This document shows, piece by piece, positions 38,080 through 45,945 of a stretch of DNA of 64,000 nt. Below the pieces are notes generated by a model. That model saw only the letters and a program-made list of their open reading frames with translations. It made no database searches and was not told the DNA's origin. The translations under genes and the position numbers were made by a program. The stretch comes from Tengunoibacter tsumagoiensis (GTDB lineage: Bacteria; Chloroflexota; Ktedonobacteria; Ktedonobacterales; Ktedonobacteraceae): assembly GCF_003967535.1 (NCBI RefSeq), contig NZ_BIFR01000001.1, positions 3,967,001 to 4,031,000 on the forward strand. The letters are read 5' to 3'. The stretch's first letter is position 1; every line of letters begins with the position of its first letter.

Positions 38080-38286
38080 ATGAAGAAACAAGCAAAGACA
38101 TGGACATCACTTATTGTTGCTCTATTTGTAGTTATTTTTGTTATCATTGGGCTTGTAGAAAATTGGTCAGGAGATCCGAATATTAGGCAATATTGGATTG
38201 ACAGTATGCTTGGTATCATTTTTGTCGCTGTTTTGCTAATAATTTTGAATTATCTTTACAATGCAAGGAGAAAAAAAGGTAATTAG
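38080..38286 (+). CDS. Small two-helix membrane protein, candidate immunity protein for tip 0
   Basis: A 68-residue protein with a basic start (MKKQAKTW), a first membrane helix (about 8-27), a polar loop with NWSGDPNIRQYW, a second helix (about 42-60) and a strongly basic end RRKKGN. GGAAAGAG lies 5 bases before the ATG. It has no family I recognise. Position directly after the toxin-like tip, beyond a hairpin, and its resemblance in size and layout to the proteins after the other tips make it the likely immunity partner. The composition is AT-rich compared with the rhs core. Confidence 0.65.
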   Translation: MKKQAKTWTSLIVALFVVIFVIIGLVENWSGDPNIRQYWIDSMLGIIFVAVLLIILNYLYNARRKKGN

Positions 38287-38400
38287 GTATATTAGCAATT
38301 AAATTAAAGTATATCAGCTTTTTCGTAAAGAAACTTTCTTGAGATTGCTAGAATAGTAGACTCTTTTACTGATATTTCTTGATTGAAGAAAGCATCTAGA

Positions 38401-38748
38401 ATGAGCATACAACCTCTCACCATCAAGCAACTCTGGCTACTGGCCCTGGCCATTTGTCTGGGCTTGCTCATCGTCATACTTATCCTCGAAATGGCCATTG
38501 ATCAACCCATAGTACTGGCTGATCTATTGCCCACGCGGCCTTTTGAGTTGATTATTCTGCTCTTGTCGCTCCTGACACTTTTTGTAGGCATCGTCATTCT
38601 CTGTGGTGAGAAGGTGATGGAGCGGTTTTTTCATATGGGGAGCTTTTGTGCTGCTGCTTCTGATGGTCGGTATACTCGATCTGGTGTATCCACAGGGGAA
38701 GGATGCATGGGATGTGTTGGTGTAAATAAGTATGTAAGGCTGATGTAG
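38401..38748 (+). pseudogene. Repeated membrane element, copy 1 (frameshifted)
   Basis: This is the first of five copies of a gene for a membrane protein beginning with LTIKQLWLLAL and containing DLLPTRPFELI and LCGEKVME. The intact form would have about 110 residues and three hydrophobic helices. Here a one-base change in the T-run near 38625 shifts the frame: the expected continuation GAFVLLLLMVGILDLVYPQG is present in the next frame and ends at TAA 38723-38725, whereas the actual frame runs on to 38748. It lies between candidate immunity gene 0 and the next Rhs core copy, so it may serve as the right-hand homology arm of each cassette. Confidence 0.65.
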
Positions 38749-39233
38749 ATGAGTGGTGCTGACCAGAGCCAGCGTGTCACGGTCAATAGCAACAGCTTTG
38801 TCTAGGGCGGCCTGGGACTCACACGAACTAACACCGCAGCTGGAACGACCGAATCTGTGCGCTGTTGCTGTGGCCTGCTTAACCACGAACGCACCCCGAA
38901 CGGCAAGAAGTATGACTCCCTCTTCGACGGACTGGGTTCGATCGTGGGCATGACCAACAGCGCTGGGCAGGAAGTCAACGCCTACAAATACGATCCCTAC
39001 GGCAACATCGTCAGCCAGCAGGAACAGAGTGGCCTCAACAACCCCTGGAAATATGCGGGCGGCTACTATGATAGCAGCACCGGCCTGACCAAGTTCGGCA
39101 TTCGCTACTACGATCCGACCGTGGGACGTTGGACGCAGAGGACGCCAGTGGGTGGGAGTTTACAGGAGACGCTGAAGGGGAATCCGTATATGTATGCGGA
39201 TAATAATCCTGTGAATGAGGTGGATCCGAGTGG
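38749..39233 (+). repeat. Rhs core repeat R1
   Basis: A diverged copy of the 3' part of the rhs core (main gene about 37075-37555), starting at GACCAGAGCCAGCG and ending at the DPSG boundary. An in-frame TAG at 38803-38805 replaces the Tyr codon of FVYGG, and the same TAG is found in R2. The upstream part therefore cannot be translated through to tip 1. Confidence 0.75.
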
Positions 39234-39501
39234 ACGATTTTCTTTAACTTATAAATGTATTCAAGATGTAATAACTATTGGAGGCGGAGTAATTACGCTT
39301 TCAGGGTTGATTTCTTTCTTTACACCTGGCAATGCAACCGGTGCAGTAGCATTAGCGCTTGCTGCTGCTACAGGTCCAGGAGATATTGCCATTGCAGGTT
39401 TAGCAGCTAGCTTGTTTATTGGGGTATTTGTGACTATTTCTATCCTTCTTATCCTGCAGGGAGTTGATAGCGCTCGAAGTCTTAAATCTGATTGCTCTTA
39501 G
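38857..39501 (+). CDS. Orphan Rhs C-terminal cassette 1 (core plus tip 1)
   Basis: An open frame of 214 codons: about 126 residues of Rhs core ([13 protein letters not shown] to [10 protein letters not shown]) followed by an 88-residue tip. It starts at GTG without a ribosome binding site and the frame is blocked upstream by TAG, so it is probably silent unless recombined into the main gene. The tip is hydrophobic and Gly/Ala-rich ([30 protein letters not shown]) and has exactly two Cys, in TYKCIQD near its start and SDCS at its end. It is clearly related to tip 3. The role as a stored toxin is inference. Confidence 0.7.
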   Translation: MRCCCGLLNHERTPNGKKYDSLFDGLGSIVGMTNSAGQEVNAYKYDPYGNIVSQQEQSGLNNPWKYAGGYYDSSTGLTKFGIRYYDPTVGRWTQRTPVGGSLQETLKGNPYMYADNNPVNEVDPSGRFSLTYKCIQDVITIGGGVITLSGLISFFTPGNATGAVALALAAATGPGDIAIAGLAASLFIGVFVTISILLILQGVDSARSLKSDCS

Positions 39502-39505
39502 AACT

Positions 39506-39553
39506 GTATGCTAGATGTATAGATAGCAGATCATATCTATACATCTAGCATAC
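39506..39553. terminator. Perfect 19-bp hairpin after tip 1
   Basis: Bases 39506-39524 are the exact reverse complement of 39535-39553 with a 10-base loop. The stem starts 4 bases after the tip 1 stop codon. Confidence 0.6.
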
Positions 39554-39567
39554 GTGTTAAGCACGAC

Positions 39568-39613
39568 TAGGCAGCATCGTTTGACTCGAGAGATTCTTTA
39601 ACAATGCTGCCTA
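39568..39613. repeat. Second hairpin after tip 1
   Basis: TAGGCAGCAT at 39568-39577 pairs with ATGCTGCCTA at 39604-39613. A hairpin with nearly the same stem (AGGCAGCGTAAA) follows tip 3 at 43540-43580, in keeping with the kinship of the two cassettes. Confidence 0.5.
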
Positions 39614-39666
39614 TTCTGCACTTTTTCAAATAATTAACACCACTTTCATTTTAAAGAGGAGGACAT

Positions 39667-39870
39667 ATGGAAAAAAAAAGGAAAAATAAGTTTTACAACG
39701 TTTATTATTTGACGACTCTTACAGGCATGCTTCTTTGTGGAGCAGTTATGGTAATGAGGTCAATAAATGGCGAAAAGAGAGTTGCTAGTCTATTTGCACT
39801 AGCAGGTTGTATTCTGGTGTTTCTCTTTGCCTTAGCAAACTATTTAGAACATCGGAAACAGAGGAAATAA
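39667..39870 (+). CDS. Small two-helix membrane protein, candidate immunity protein for tip 1
   Basis: A 67-residue protein: basic start MEKKRKNKFYNVYY, membrane helix (about 12-30), short loop SINGEKRVAS, second helix (about 38-57) and basic end EHRKQRK. AGGAGG lies 5 bases before the ATG, one of the best ribosome binding sites in the window. It appears homologous to the protein at 43638 after tip 3: both share an FY..Y start, a basic residue in the loop, a G...VF second helix and a YL.xR..K end. Co-inheritance with related tips supports an immunity role. Confidence 0.7.
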   Translation: MEKKRKNKFYNVYYLTTLTGMLLCGAVMVMRSINGEKRVASLFALAGCILVFLFALANYLEHRKQRK

Positions 39871-40227
39871 TTTTCTTGAGGCTCAAATCTCCACCCAAAA
39901 GAGTTAGCCCTGCTTTCTCTTTTGGAGTTATTCGGGTCATAATTTTTTCATACTTGTTATTGAAAGCCCACATTCTGCACTCGAGAAAATAGCTTTTTGA
40001 ATATGAACAAAAGATTCTTTTGCATGGCAATAGAGAGGCAAGATATGAGAACTTTTGATCCAAATCAGACTCTTCTGCGCTTTGTTCTATTTTGCAAAAA
40101 GATCTTAATAAATAATAAAAGCATAAAAATATTTTTATTTTTTATTCAAAATGCCATCCTGAACCGCGGAATGTAGGGAGAGAAGTTTGCATGATATTGG
40201 CCAAAATGAATAAGGAGAAGCATATCT

Positions 40228-40389
40228 ATGGGTTCTCAGAAATCAAAAGTAACGCTACTCTCAATCGGAGTTGTTATATTTATTATCGGCATCGTACTTT
40301 ATATTGCTTCATTATTGCTACACCTAAATAGAAACCTTGCATTTCCACTCTCTTTTTTTATTGCTTCTGGAGTATTTTTATTATTTTAG
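40228..40389 (+). pseudogene. Frameshifted small membrane protein gene (cassette remnant)
   Basis: A 53-codon frame with AAGGAG 10 bases upstream of its ATG encodes two hydrophobic helices. It stops at TAG 40387-40389, but the next frame continues as LGYLINIIKRDS to a TAA near 40425, giving the expected length of about 66 residues and basic end of the other candidate immunity proteins. It is therefore probably a broken member of that group whose toxin tip has been lost. Confidence 0.5.
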
Positions 40390-40496
40390 GTTATCTTATA
40401 AATATAATTAAAAGAGATAGTTAAATACGCAGAATATGTTTACCAATTTTATTCCAGAAGTAGATGAAGCTATAGGAAGCTTTACATGGGTCTCTG

Positions 40497-40541
40497 TCCT
40501 GGCGAGCGAAACGATAGCTCATCGATGATTGCCCGCCAGGA
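40497..40541. repeat. Hairpin in a cassette remnant
   Basis: TCCTGGCG at 40497-40504 pairs with CGCCAGGA at 40534-40541. It is another hairpin of the kind found between tips and small membrane genes. Confidence 0.4.
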
Positions 40542-40615
40542 TAGAAATGCAACATTTGTTCATTGTATATGTTCTAATCCAATTTTTGCTTTAATAAAGC
40601 TTAGCTTGTATATAA

Positions 40616-40747
40616 GATTTATTAAAGTTATTTCCTTTTATAGGAATAGCTGCTAGTTTAATATTGGCTGCATTCATCTCTTATTCGGTTTACGAGATTA
40701 CACAGGCTATTGGCGATGCAGTTAGCCAAGATGAGCAGTATCGCTAG
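40616..40747 (+). pseudogene. Fragment resembling the end of a tip
   Basis: Forty-three codons with no start codon, between a stop at 40613 and TAG 40745-40747. The peptide is hydrophobic (FPFIGIAASLILAAFIS) with a polar tail ending in SQDEQYR. It is followed by a hairpin and then a small membrane gene, the same order as after intact tips, so it is probably the 3' end of a lost cassette. Confidence 0.35.
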
Positions 40748-40780
40748 GCTTTTACCCACGTACTCCATTTCTTGAAATAC

Positions 40781-40818
40781 GCTGTTAGACTAAAGTATTT
40801 TTATTATGGTCTAACAGC
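40781..40818. terminator. Hairpin before the small membrane gene at 40951
   Basis: GCTGTTAGAC at 40781-40790 is the exact reverse complement of 40809-40818, with an 18-base loop. Confidence 0.5.
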
Positions 40819-40950
40819 ATAAATACCTTGAAAATTCTAAAAAGATATAAGAATTTGAGGTAAGCATAAAAACTTATCATTTGATATTGCCTGAATGTTT
40901 CAAAGATAAAGAAGTATCGATGGATACTGCAAAAAAGAGAGGTTGTAAGA

Positions 40951-41154
40951 ATGAACATACTCATCATATCGTTTATTTTGTTTTGTGTTTTAGCTGTTGC
41001 GCTTTTAGCACTTTTGTTAGGTATGAGATATCAAGCAAAAACTGATGTAAGCATGAGAGGGAGAGATTTGCTTAATGGATATAGGTTAGCAATAGCAGTT
41101 ATTATTTTTACTATGCTGTTTATTATCTACATAATTATTATTAACGCTCATTAA
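40951..41154 (+). CDS. Small membrane protein, candidate immunity protein of a lost tip
   Basis: A 67-residue protein with a hydrophobic N-terminal helix (about 2-24), a basic loop RYQAKTDVSMRGRDLLNGYR and a second helix (about 46-65). AGAGG lies 8 bases before the ATG. Unlike most of its neighbours it ends with INAH rather than a Lys/Arg cluster. It follows a tip fragment and hairpin and precedes copy 2 of the repeated membrane element, so it is an orphan immunity candidate. Confidence 0.6.
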   Translation: MNILIISFILFCVLAVALLALLLGMRYQAKTDVSMRGRDLLNGYRLAIAVIIFTMLFIIYIIIINAH

Positions 41155-41180
41155 AAAGTACCTGTCTTTTGGGATTTAAA

Positions 41181-41528
41181 ATGAGGACACGACCCTTCAC
41201 CATCAAACAACTGTGGCTGATGACTCTCGAAATCTGTCTGGGTCTCATAGTGATCGCCCTCATTCTCGGAATAACGATTGATCATCCTAAGATGCTGGCT
41301 GATCTGTTTCCCACGCGACCTTTTGAGCTGATCACTCTGATTTTGTCACTGATGGCGCTCTTTGTGGATAGCATTATTCTCTGCGGCGAGAAGGTGATGG
41401 AGTGTTTTTTTTATGCGGGGGGCTTTTGTGTTGCTGCTTCTGACGGTCGGTATACTCGATCTGGTGTATCCACAGGGGAAGGATGCATGGGATGTGTTGG
41501 TGTAAATAAGTATGCAAGGCTGATGTAG
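41181..41528 (+). pseudogene. Repeated membrane element, copy 2 (frameshifted)
   Basis: Second copy of the LTIKQLW element, here starting FTIKQLWLMTLEICLGL. As in copy 1, an extra base in the homopolymer runs near 41405-41425 shifts the frame before GAFVLLLL, and the ancestral stop TAA is at 41503-41505. The last 100 or so bases are almost identical to copy 1, indicating recent duplication or gene conversion. Confidence 0.65.
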
Positions 41529-42015
41529 ATGAGTGGTGCTGACCAGAGCCAGCCGGTGTCACGGTCAATAGCAACAGCTTTGTCTAGGGCGGCCTGGGCC
41601 TCACGGGAGCCAATACCGCCGCAGGCACAACCGAATATGTCCGTTGTAGCTGCGGCCTGCTCAACAATGAGCGAACGCCAGACGGCAAGAAGTATTACTA
41701 CTTGTTCGATGGCCTGGGTTCTGTCGTTGGCATGACCAACAGCGCCGGCCAGGAGGTCAACGCCTACAAATACGATCCCTACGGCAACATCATCAGCCAG
41801 CAGGAACAGAGCAGCCTCAACAACCCCTGGAAGTATGCAGGCGGCTACTACGATAGCAGCACCGGTCTGACCAAGTTTGGCATCAGGTACTACGATCCCG
41901 CAGTGGGACGTTGGACCCGGCGAACGCCTGTTGGAGGGAGCTTACAGGAGACGCTGAAGGGGAATCCGTATGTGTATGCGGATAATAATCCTGTGAACGA
42001 GGTGGATCCGCGTGG
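41529..42015 (+). repeat. Rhs core repeat R2
   Basis: Copy of the rhs core 3' part, like R1. It carries the same TAG (41585-41587) in place of the FVYGG Tyr codon and a two-base difference near AGCCGGTGTC that also disturbs the frame further upstream. It ends at the junction DPRG, a variant of DPSG. Confidence 0.75.
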
Positions 42016-42301
42016 GAGAGATGGTGTATCTCCAGGATGCAGTGCAGGATTGCTACTTGCGGGGATAATAGGTGCAGTTGTGCAATTTGGATTTACACTT
42101 GGGGGGATTGCTTTTGCGGGAACTGGAATTGGGCTCTTTTTCGCTGCTGGAGCTTCCGCTGGAGCTGTAATAAGTGCAATAAGATATTTAGTGACTTTTG
42201 AATATGCTTACGAATTTTCGTGCGTTAATAGTGATAAAGCTACTATTAATAGCAGCATTACAACGGTTGCTATTAAAGTATTCAATTTCTTAGGATTTTA
42301 G
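41702..42301 (+). CDS. Orphan Rhs C-terminal cassette 2 (core plus tip 2)
   Basis: The frame is open from 41588 to 42301; the first possible start is a TTG at 41702 without a ribosome binding site, so it is probably silent. About 105 residues of Rhs core are followed by a 94-residue tip that is hydrophobic and Gly/Ala-rich ([33 protein letters not shown]) with exactly two Cys (SPGCSAG, EFSCVN) and a more polar C-terminal 25 residues. No relation to the other tips is obvious apart from composition and Cys count. Confidence 0.7.
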   Translation: MFDGLGSVVGMTNSAGQEVNAYKYDPYGNIISQQEQSSLNNPWKYAGGYYDSSTGLTKFGIRYYDPAVGRWTRRTPVGGSLQETLKGNPYVYADNNPVNEVDPRGRDGVSPGCSAGLLLAGIIGAVVQFGFTLGGIAFAGTGIGLFFAAGASAGAVISAIRYLVTFEYAYEFSCVNSDKATINSSITTVAIKVFNFLGF

Positions 42302-42302
42302 G

Positions 42303-42359
42303 AAACGATCGTAGTGGTTTTTTTTCTTGCTTCATTGGTGAACATCACTACGATCGTTT
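42303..42359. terminator. Perfect 14-bp hairpin after tip 2
   Basis: AAACGATCGTAGTG at 42303-42316 is the exact reverse complement of 42346-42359. It begins one base after the tip 2 stop and has a T-rich loop. Confidence 0.6.
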
Positions 42360-42380
42360 GAGCCTTTTTAGGAGTGTTGC

Positions 42381-42605
42381 ATGGAAAAAACAATAAAGAA
42401 GATCCTTTTTCTTTTATGCCTCATAATAGGCCCGTTGTTTTTTGGAGTTGGCTTCCTTTTTGTTTACCTTGTGTTTTTTCTCCTGAGATCGTCCATTTCA
42501 GACACAACTGTTACTATCTATTCATTTGGAATACTCAGTATTTTTTTGACTGCAGCCCTTTTTATTGCGTTAGCGTTTGGTGTTTTTAAAGAGGGAAGAC
42601 GATAG
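42381..42605 (+). CDS. Small two-helix membrane protein, candidate immunity protein for tip 2
   Basis: A 74-residue protein: MEKTIKK start, a long hydrophobic first helix pair region (about 8-35), a polar segment SSISDTTVT and a second hydrophobic region (about 46-68) ending KEGRR. AGGAG lies 6 bases before the ATG. It comes directly after the tip 2 hairpin. Confidence 0.65.
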   Translation: MEKTIKKILFLLCLIIGPLFFGVGFLFVYLVFFLLRSSISDTTVTIYSFGILSIFLTAALFIALAFGVFKEGRR

Positions 42606-42653
42606 ATTACCCATTTTTTATCATGAAGCAGACGAGATTCGAAAGGTAAGAAT

Positions 42654-42854
42654 GTGAAAAAGGTATCTAAAAGTATACAATTGAGAATTGGCCTTCTTGT
42701 TGCAGGGGCTCTTCTTGCAGTTTTACTCTGGAGTCTTCCTACTGAGAATGAAGGCTATAAAATTGTGATATTTTGTATTATTATTCTCGCTCTTTTGCTG
42801 ACGGGCATTATTTCTTTTCGTCTGCGTAAAAGATTTAATAAGAAGCAGCCTTGA
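42654..42854 (+). CDS. Second small membrane protein after tip 2
   Basis: A 66-residue protein starting at GTG 42654 with AAAGGT 6 bases upstream. It has basic N-terminal residues, a helix (about 10-27), a polar loop PTENEGYK, a second helix (about 36-54) and a very basic end RLRKRFNKKQP. It may be a second immunity protein or the partner of a tip that was deleted when the truncated cassette 3 joined here. Confidence 0.6.
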   Translation: MKKVSKSIQLRIGLLVAGALLAVLLWSLPTENEGYKIVIFCIIILALLLTGIISFRLRKRFNKKQP

Positions 42855-42901
42855 GTAATTTTGTATTTACCAACGAGCAGATAAGCTATAAAAGAGTGTA
42901 A

Positions 42902-43163
42902 GAAGTCAACGCCTACACATATGATCCCTATGGCAACATCGTCAGCCAGCAGGAACAGAACGGCCTCAACAACCCTGGAAGTATGCTGGCGGCTACTACA
43001 ATAGCAGCCCCGGCCTGACCAAGTTCGGCATTCGCTATTACGATCCCACCGTCGGGAGATGGACCCGGCGAACGCCTGTTGGAGGGAGTTTGCAGGAGAC
43101 GCTGAAAGGGAATCCGTATGGGTATGCGGATAATAATCCTGTGAATGAGGTGGATCCGAGTGG
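42902..43163 (+). repeat. Rhs core repeat R3 (5'-truncated, frameshifted)
   Basis: A shortened copy of the rhs core beginning at the EVNAY codons. One C is missing in the run at about 42972 (AACAACCCTGG instead of AACAACCCCTGG), so the frame is broken. The repeat starts soon after the preceding small gene with no LTIKQLW element between them, suggesting a deletion joined two units. Confidence 0.7.
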
Positions 43164-43449
43164 AAGATTTTCTTTAACATACTCTTGCATCCAAGATTTT
43201 GTTTCAATCGGTGGAGGTGCAACTGCCATTTCAGGACTCACAGCTTTTTTTGCAGCTAGTTTGTTTACACCCGCGAATCCCACTGGGGCTGTAGCATTAG
43301 GGCTAACAGCCGCTGCAGCGCCGGGAGGTGCAGCAATTATAGGTATAGAAGCTAGCCTGTTTATTGGGCTGAGTGTTACTGTGTCTATCTTTGGTATCCT
43401 TCAAGGAATCAATGGTATTCAGAATATCAAAAAGGACTGCAAGTTCTAA
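43090..43449 (+). CDS. Orphan Rhs C-terminal cassette 3 (truncated core plus tip 3)
   Basis: An open frame of 119 codons from a TTG at 43090, without a ribosome binding site: 25 residues of Rhs core ending DPSG and a 94-residue tip. The tip is a paralogue of tip 1: both start FSLTY.CIQD, share IGGG and SGL motifs, TGAVAL, SLFIG and an end with a single Cys (KKDCKF). It again has exactly two Cys and a Gly/Ala-rich hydrophobic middle. Probably silent. Confidence 0.7.
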   Translation: MQETLKGNPYGYADNNPVNEVDPSGRFSLTYSCIQDFVSIGGGATAISGLTAFFAASLFTPANPTGAVALGLTAAAAPGGAAIIGIEASLFIGLSVTVSIFGILQGINGIQNIKKDCKF

Positions 43450-43539
43450 TAGGAAGACCTGCTTGATTTCTAATCAATTAGTCTATGATCAGAAGAAAGT
43501 GGATTAAATAAAAATAGAAAGCGAGCATGGTGAAATTCA

Positions 43540-43580
43540 AGGCAGCGTAAAAGATATCTGACTTATCGTTTATGCTGCCT
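43540..43580. terminator. Hairpin after tip 3
   Basis: AGGCAGCGTAAA at 43540-43551 pairs with TTTATGCTGCCT at 43569-43580 with one G-T pair. The stem resembles the one at 39568-39613 after tip 1. Confidence 0.5.
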
Positions 43581-43637
43581 ACAATTGGATTATAAAGTTT
43601 AAGTCAGCTATGATTTTCCGAGGTAAAGGTGAGATTG

Positions 43638-43844
43638 ATGCGAAAAGAAAAGAGAAGTTCCTCGTCTTTTTATATTTTTTACTGTGTTTTGTGCGTACTC
43701 TTTTTTCTTAGTTTTACTGCAAGTGTGGCGAGATTTTTCTATGGTTATAGATCTATCGTGGATATAAGTGCAGCAATAGGATATTTTGTATTTTTTATTG
43801 TTTTTCTTTCTATATACTTGAATAATAGAGCAAAAAAGGTATGA
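43638..43844 (+). CDS. Small two-helix membrane protein, candidate immunity protein for tip 3
   Basis: A 68-residue protein: MRKEKRSSSSFYIFY start, helix (about 12-30), loop YGYRSIVDIS, second helix (about 42-60) and NNRAKKV end. AAGGTGA lies 5 bases before ATG 43638. It resembles the protein at 39667 that follows the related tip 1 (FY..Y start, loop with basic residue, YL.xR..K end), the clearest sign in this window that tips and small membrane genes are inherited as pairs. Confidence 0.7.
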   Translation: MRKEKRSSSSFYIFYCVLCVLFFLSFTASVARFFYGYRSIVDISAAIGYFVFFIVFLSIYLNNRAKKV

Positions 43845-44066
43845 AGATGTAATATAGATGTTTGAAATTCAAGCGTACAAGTATTTCTGATACACCAGAT
43901 AATTCAAGAGATTATTCTCTTGGTTTAAGCTCACAAAACCAATTTGTTATTAACATTATTAACTGGGAATAGCGCACATTGTAAGCCTATTGTTTCATTT
44001 TTTGGAACTATTTGCTACTTAGTGGCCCTCCTAAGTACTTGAAAAAGCAGAGAAATGATATACAAG

Positions 44067-44402
44067 ATGAATACACAACCCCTCACCATCAAGCAGCTGT
44101 GACTGCTGGCCCTTGAGATCTGTCTGGGACTGTTGATCGTTACTCTCATCTTGGAAGTGATTATCGACCATCCGATGATGTTGGCTGATCTGCTGCCAAC
44201 GCGGCCTTTTGAGTTGATCATCCTGACCCTGTCGCTCCTGACACTTTTTGCAGGCATTATCGTTCTCTGTGGTGAGAAGATGATGGAGAAGGTTTTTTAT
44301 AGGGGAGCCTTTGTGCTATTGTTCTTGACGGTCGGTGTACTCAAGTTGGTCTATCGACGAGGCAAGGAGGTATCGGGGAGGGCGTCGCATGTGCTGGTGT
44401 GA
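44067..44402 (+). pseudogene. Repeated membrane element, copy 3 (nonsense mutation)
   Basis: Third copy, starting MNTQPLTIKQL. The Trp codon of KQLW is TGA (44100-44102). Downstream the frame stays open to 44402 and shows the full ancestral C-terminus GAFVLLFLTVGVLKLVYRRG, ending SHVLV. It precedes Rhs core repeat R4. Confidence 0.65.
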
Positions 44403-44429
44403 GTAAGGAGGTAAAGCTGATGCAGACGA

Positions 44430-45149
44430 GTGAGGCCGACCAGAGCCAGCGTGTCACAGTCAAGAGCGACAGCTTTGTCTATGGCGGCCTGGGACTCACA
44501 CGAGCCAACCTCAGTTGGTACGACGGAGTATGTGCGCTGTAGCTGCAGCCTGCTCAACAACGAACGGACCCCAGACGGCAAGAAATATTATTACCTCTTC
44601 GATGGTCTGGGCTCCGTCGTCGGCATGACCAACAGCACCGGCCAGGAGGTCAATGCCTACAAATATGATCCCTACGGCACCATCGTCAGCCAGCAAGAAC
44701 AGAGCGGCCTCAACAACCCCTGGAAATATGCAGGCGGCTATTATGATAGCAGCACCGGCCTGACCGGGTTCGGCATTCGCTACTACGATCCGACAGTGGG
44801 ATGTTGGACGCAAAGGACGCCGGTTGGGGGGAGTTTGCAGGAGACGCTGAAAGGGAATCCGTATGTGTATGCGGATAATAATCCGGGGAATGAGGTGGAT
44901 CCGAGTGGTGATACTCCGGTTGCTGCTTGTTTGTTCATTGGTGTAGGTGCTGCTGGTGGAGCCCTTATTGGTTTAATAAAACCAGCTCTTGTCGCTGCAC
45001 AATCGGTACCAAAGGTTGTTACACTCCTTGCTACATATGGTATTGCCGTAAGTCCAGCAGTGATAGTAGGTATTATTGGCGGTGCACTTGTATTGGCACT
45101 TATAGGTGCTGGTGTGGGTGCCGCACTAGCCGCTAAGTGTTTCGGATGA
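44430..45149 (+). CDS. Orphan Rhs C-terminal cassette 4 (core plus tip 4)
   Basis: The Rhs core copy R4 covers 44420-44908. In the rhs frame FVYGG is intact, but a frameshift at about 44508-44525 disrupts the following residues, so the frame that reaches the tip opens at 44430 out of register and becomes Rhs-like from [10 protein letters not shown]. The 79-residue tip is the most extreme in composition: [37 protein letters not shown], nearly no charge, with two Cys (VAACLF near the start, AAKCFG at the end). It looks like a helical-hairpin pore peptide. Probably silent as it stands. Confidence 0.7.
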   Translation: MRPTRASVSQSRATALSMAAWDSHEPTSVGTTEYVRCSCSLLNNERTPDGKKYYYLFDGLGSVVGMTNSTGQEVNAYKYDPYGTIVSQQEQSGLNNPWKYAGGYYDSSTGLTGFGIRYYDPTVGCWTQRTPVGGSLQETLKGNPYVYADNNPGNEVDPSGDTPVAACLFIGVGAAGGALIGLIKPALVAAQSVPKVVTLLATYGIAVSPAVIVGIIGGALVLALIGAGVGAALAAKCFG

Positions 45150-45194
45150 GTTGTGTTTCATCATAAATTAGGTAGAAATACTTTCTTTACAAAT

Positions 45195-45236
45195 TTGGGG
45201 AATGCTTTTGCATTATTAGTGAAAAAGCATCCCCAA
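45195..45236. terminator. Hairpin after tip 4
   Basis: TTGGGGAATGCTTTT at 45195-45209 pairs with AAAAAGCATCCCCAA at 45222-45236 with a single bulge. It lies between the tip 4 stop and the small membrane gene at 45257. Confidence 0.55.
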
Positions 45237-45256
45237 GAAAATGAAAGATAAAGAGA

Positions 45257-45451
45257 ATGAAATCATCAAAAAGCAAGAGCAGCTATACGATCATAAGCCT
45301 TATGATGGCTATTGCTAGTTGCTATTTTTTCTATGTTGCCGCCAATAATCAGTATACGGTTTTCATACGTATACTATTAGGTTTTACAGCAGTAGTTTTT
45401 GTGTTGTGTATTGCATATTACTTGCATCTCATGTTAAAAAAGTCGCATTGA
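45257..45451 (+). CDS. Small two-helix membrane protein, candidate immunity protein for tip 4
   Basis: A 64-residue protein with MKSSKSKSSY start, helix (about 10-28), loop ANNQYTVFIR, second helix (about 38-57) and HLMLKKSH end. AAAGAGA precedes the ATG. In layout it matches the proteins after tips 1 and 3. Confidence 0.65.
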   Translation: MKSSKSKSSYTIISLMMAIASCYFFYVAANNQYTVFIRILLGFTAVVFVLCIAYYLHLMLKKSH

Positions 45452-45548
45452 CAGACACTCCCAGAATGGTTATTGGAAAAGCTATTTTGTTGGTAGAGCC
45501 TCTTTTATTGATATCTGTGACAGAAGAAAGCAAGCAAATATATAAACA

Positions 45549-45876
45549 CACTGACTCTCACCATCAAACACGTGGGATTACTGGCACTTGAGATCTGCCT
45601 GGGCCTGCTCATCGTCGACCTCATCCTCGAAATAGATAGTGATTATCCCCAAGGCTGGCCAATCTGATGTCCACGCGACCTTTTAAGCTGATCACCATGA
45701 TCCTGTTGCCGCTGACTCTTTTTATAGAAATAGTCATTCTCTGTGGAGAGAGGGTGATGGAACGGGTCTTTTATGCGAGGGCTTTGGTGCTGTTGGTGGT
45801 GACCCTCTCCGGGCGCAGGTTGGTCTATCCAAGAGGCAAGAAGGCGTCGCAGAAGACTACACATGTGCTGGTATGA
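45549..45876 (+). pseudogene. Repeated membrane element, copy 4 (degenerate)
   Basis: Fourth copy, now decayed: LTIKQ is followed by a changed sequence, with several frame breaks before MSTRPFKLI at 45667. From there the frame is open and keeps LCGERVMERVFYARALVLLV and a C-terminus ending THVLV. It precedes Rhs core repeat R5. Confidence 0.55.
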
Positions 45877-45945
45877 GGATAGAATGGCAATGATGAAAGA
45901 AGAGACTTCCACCTGCTGAGCACTTTGAAAAACTAGATTCAGCAG

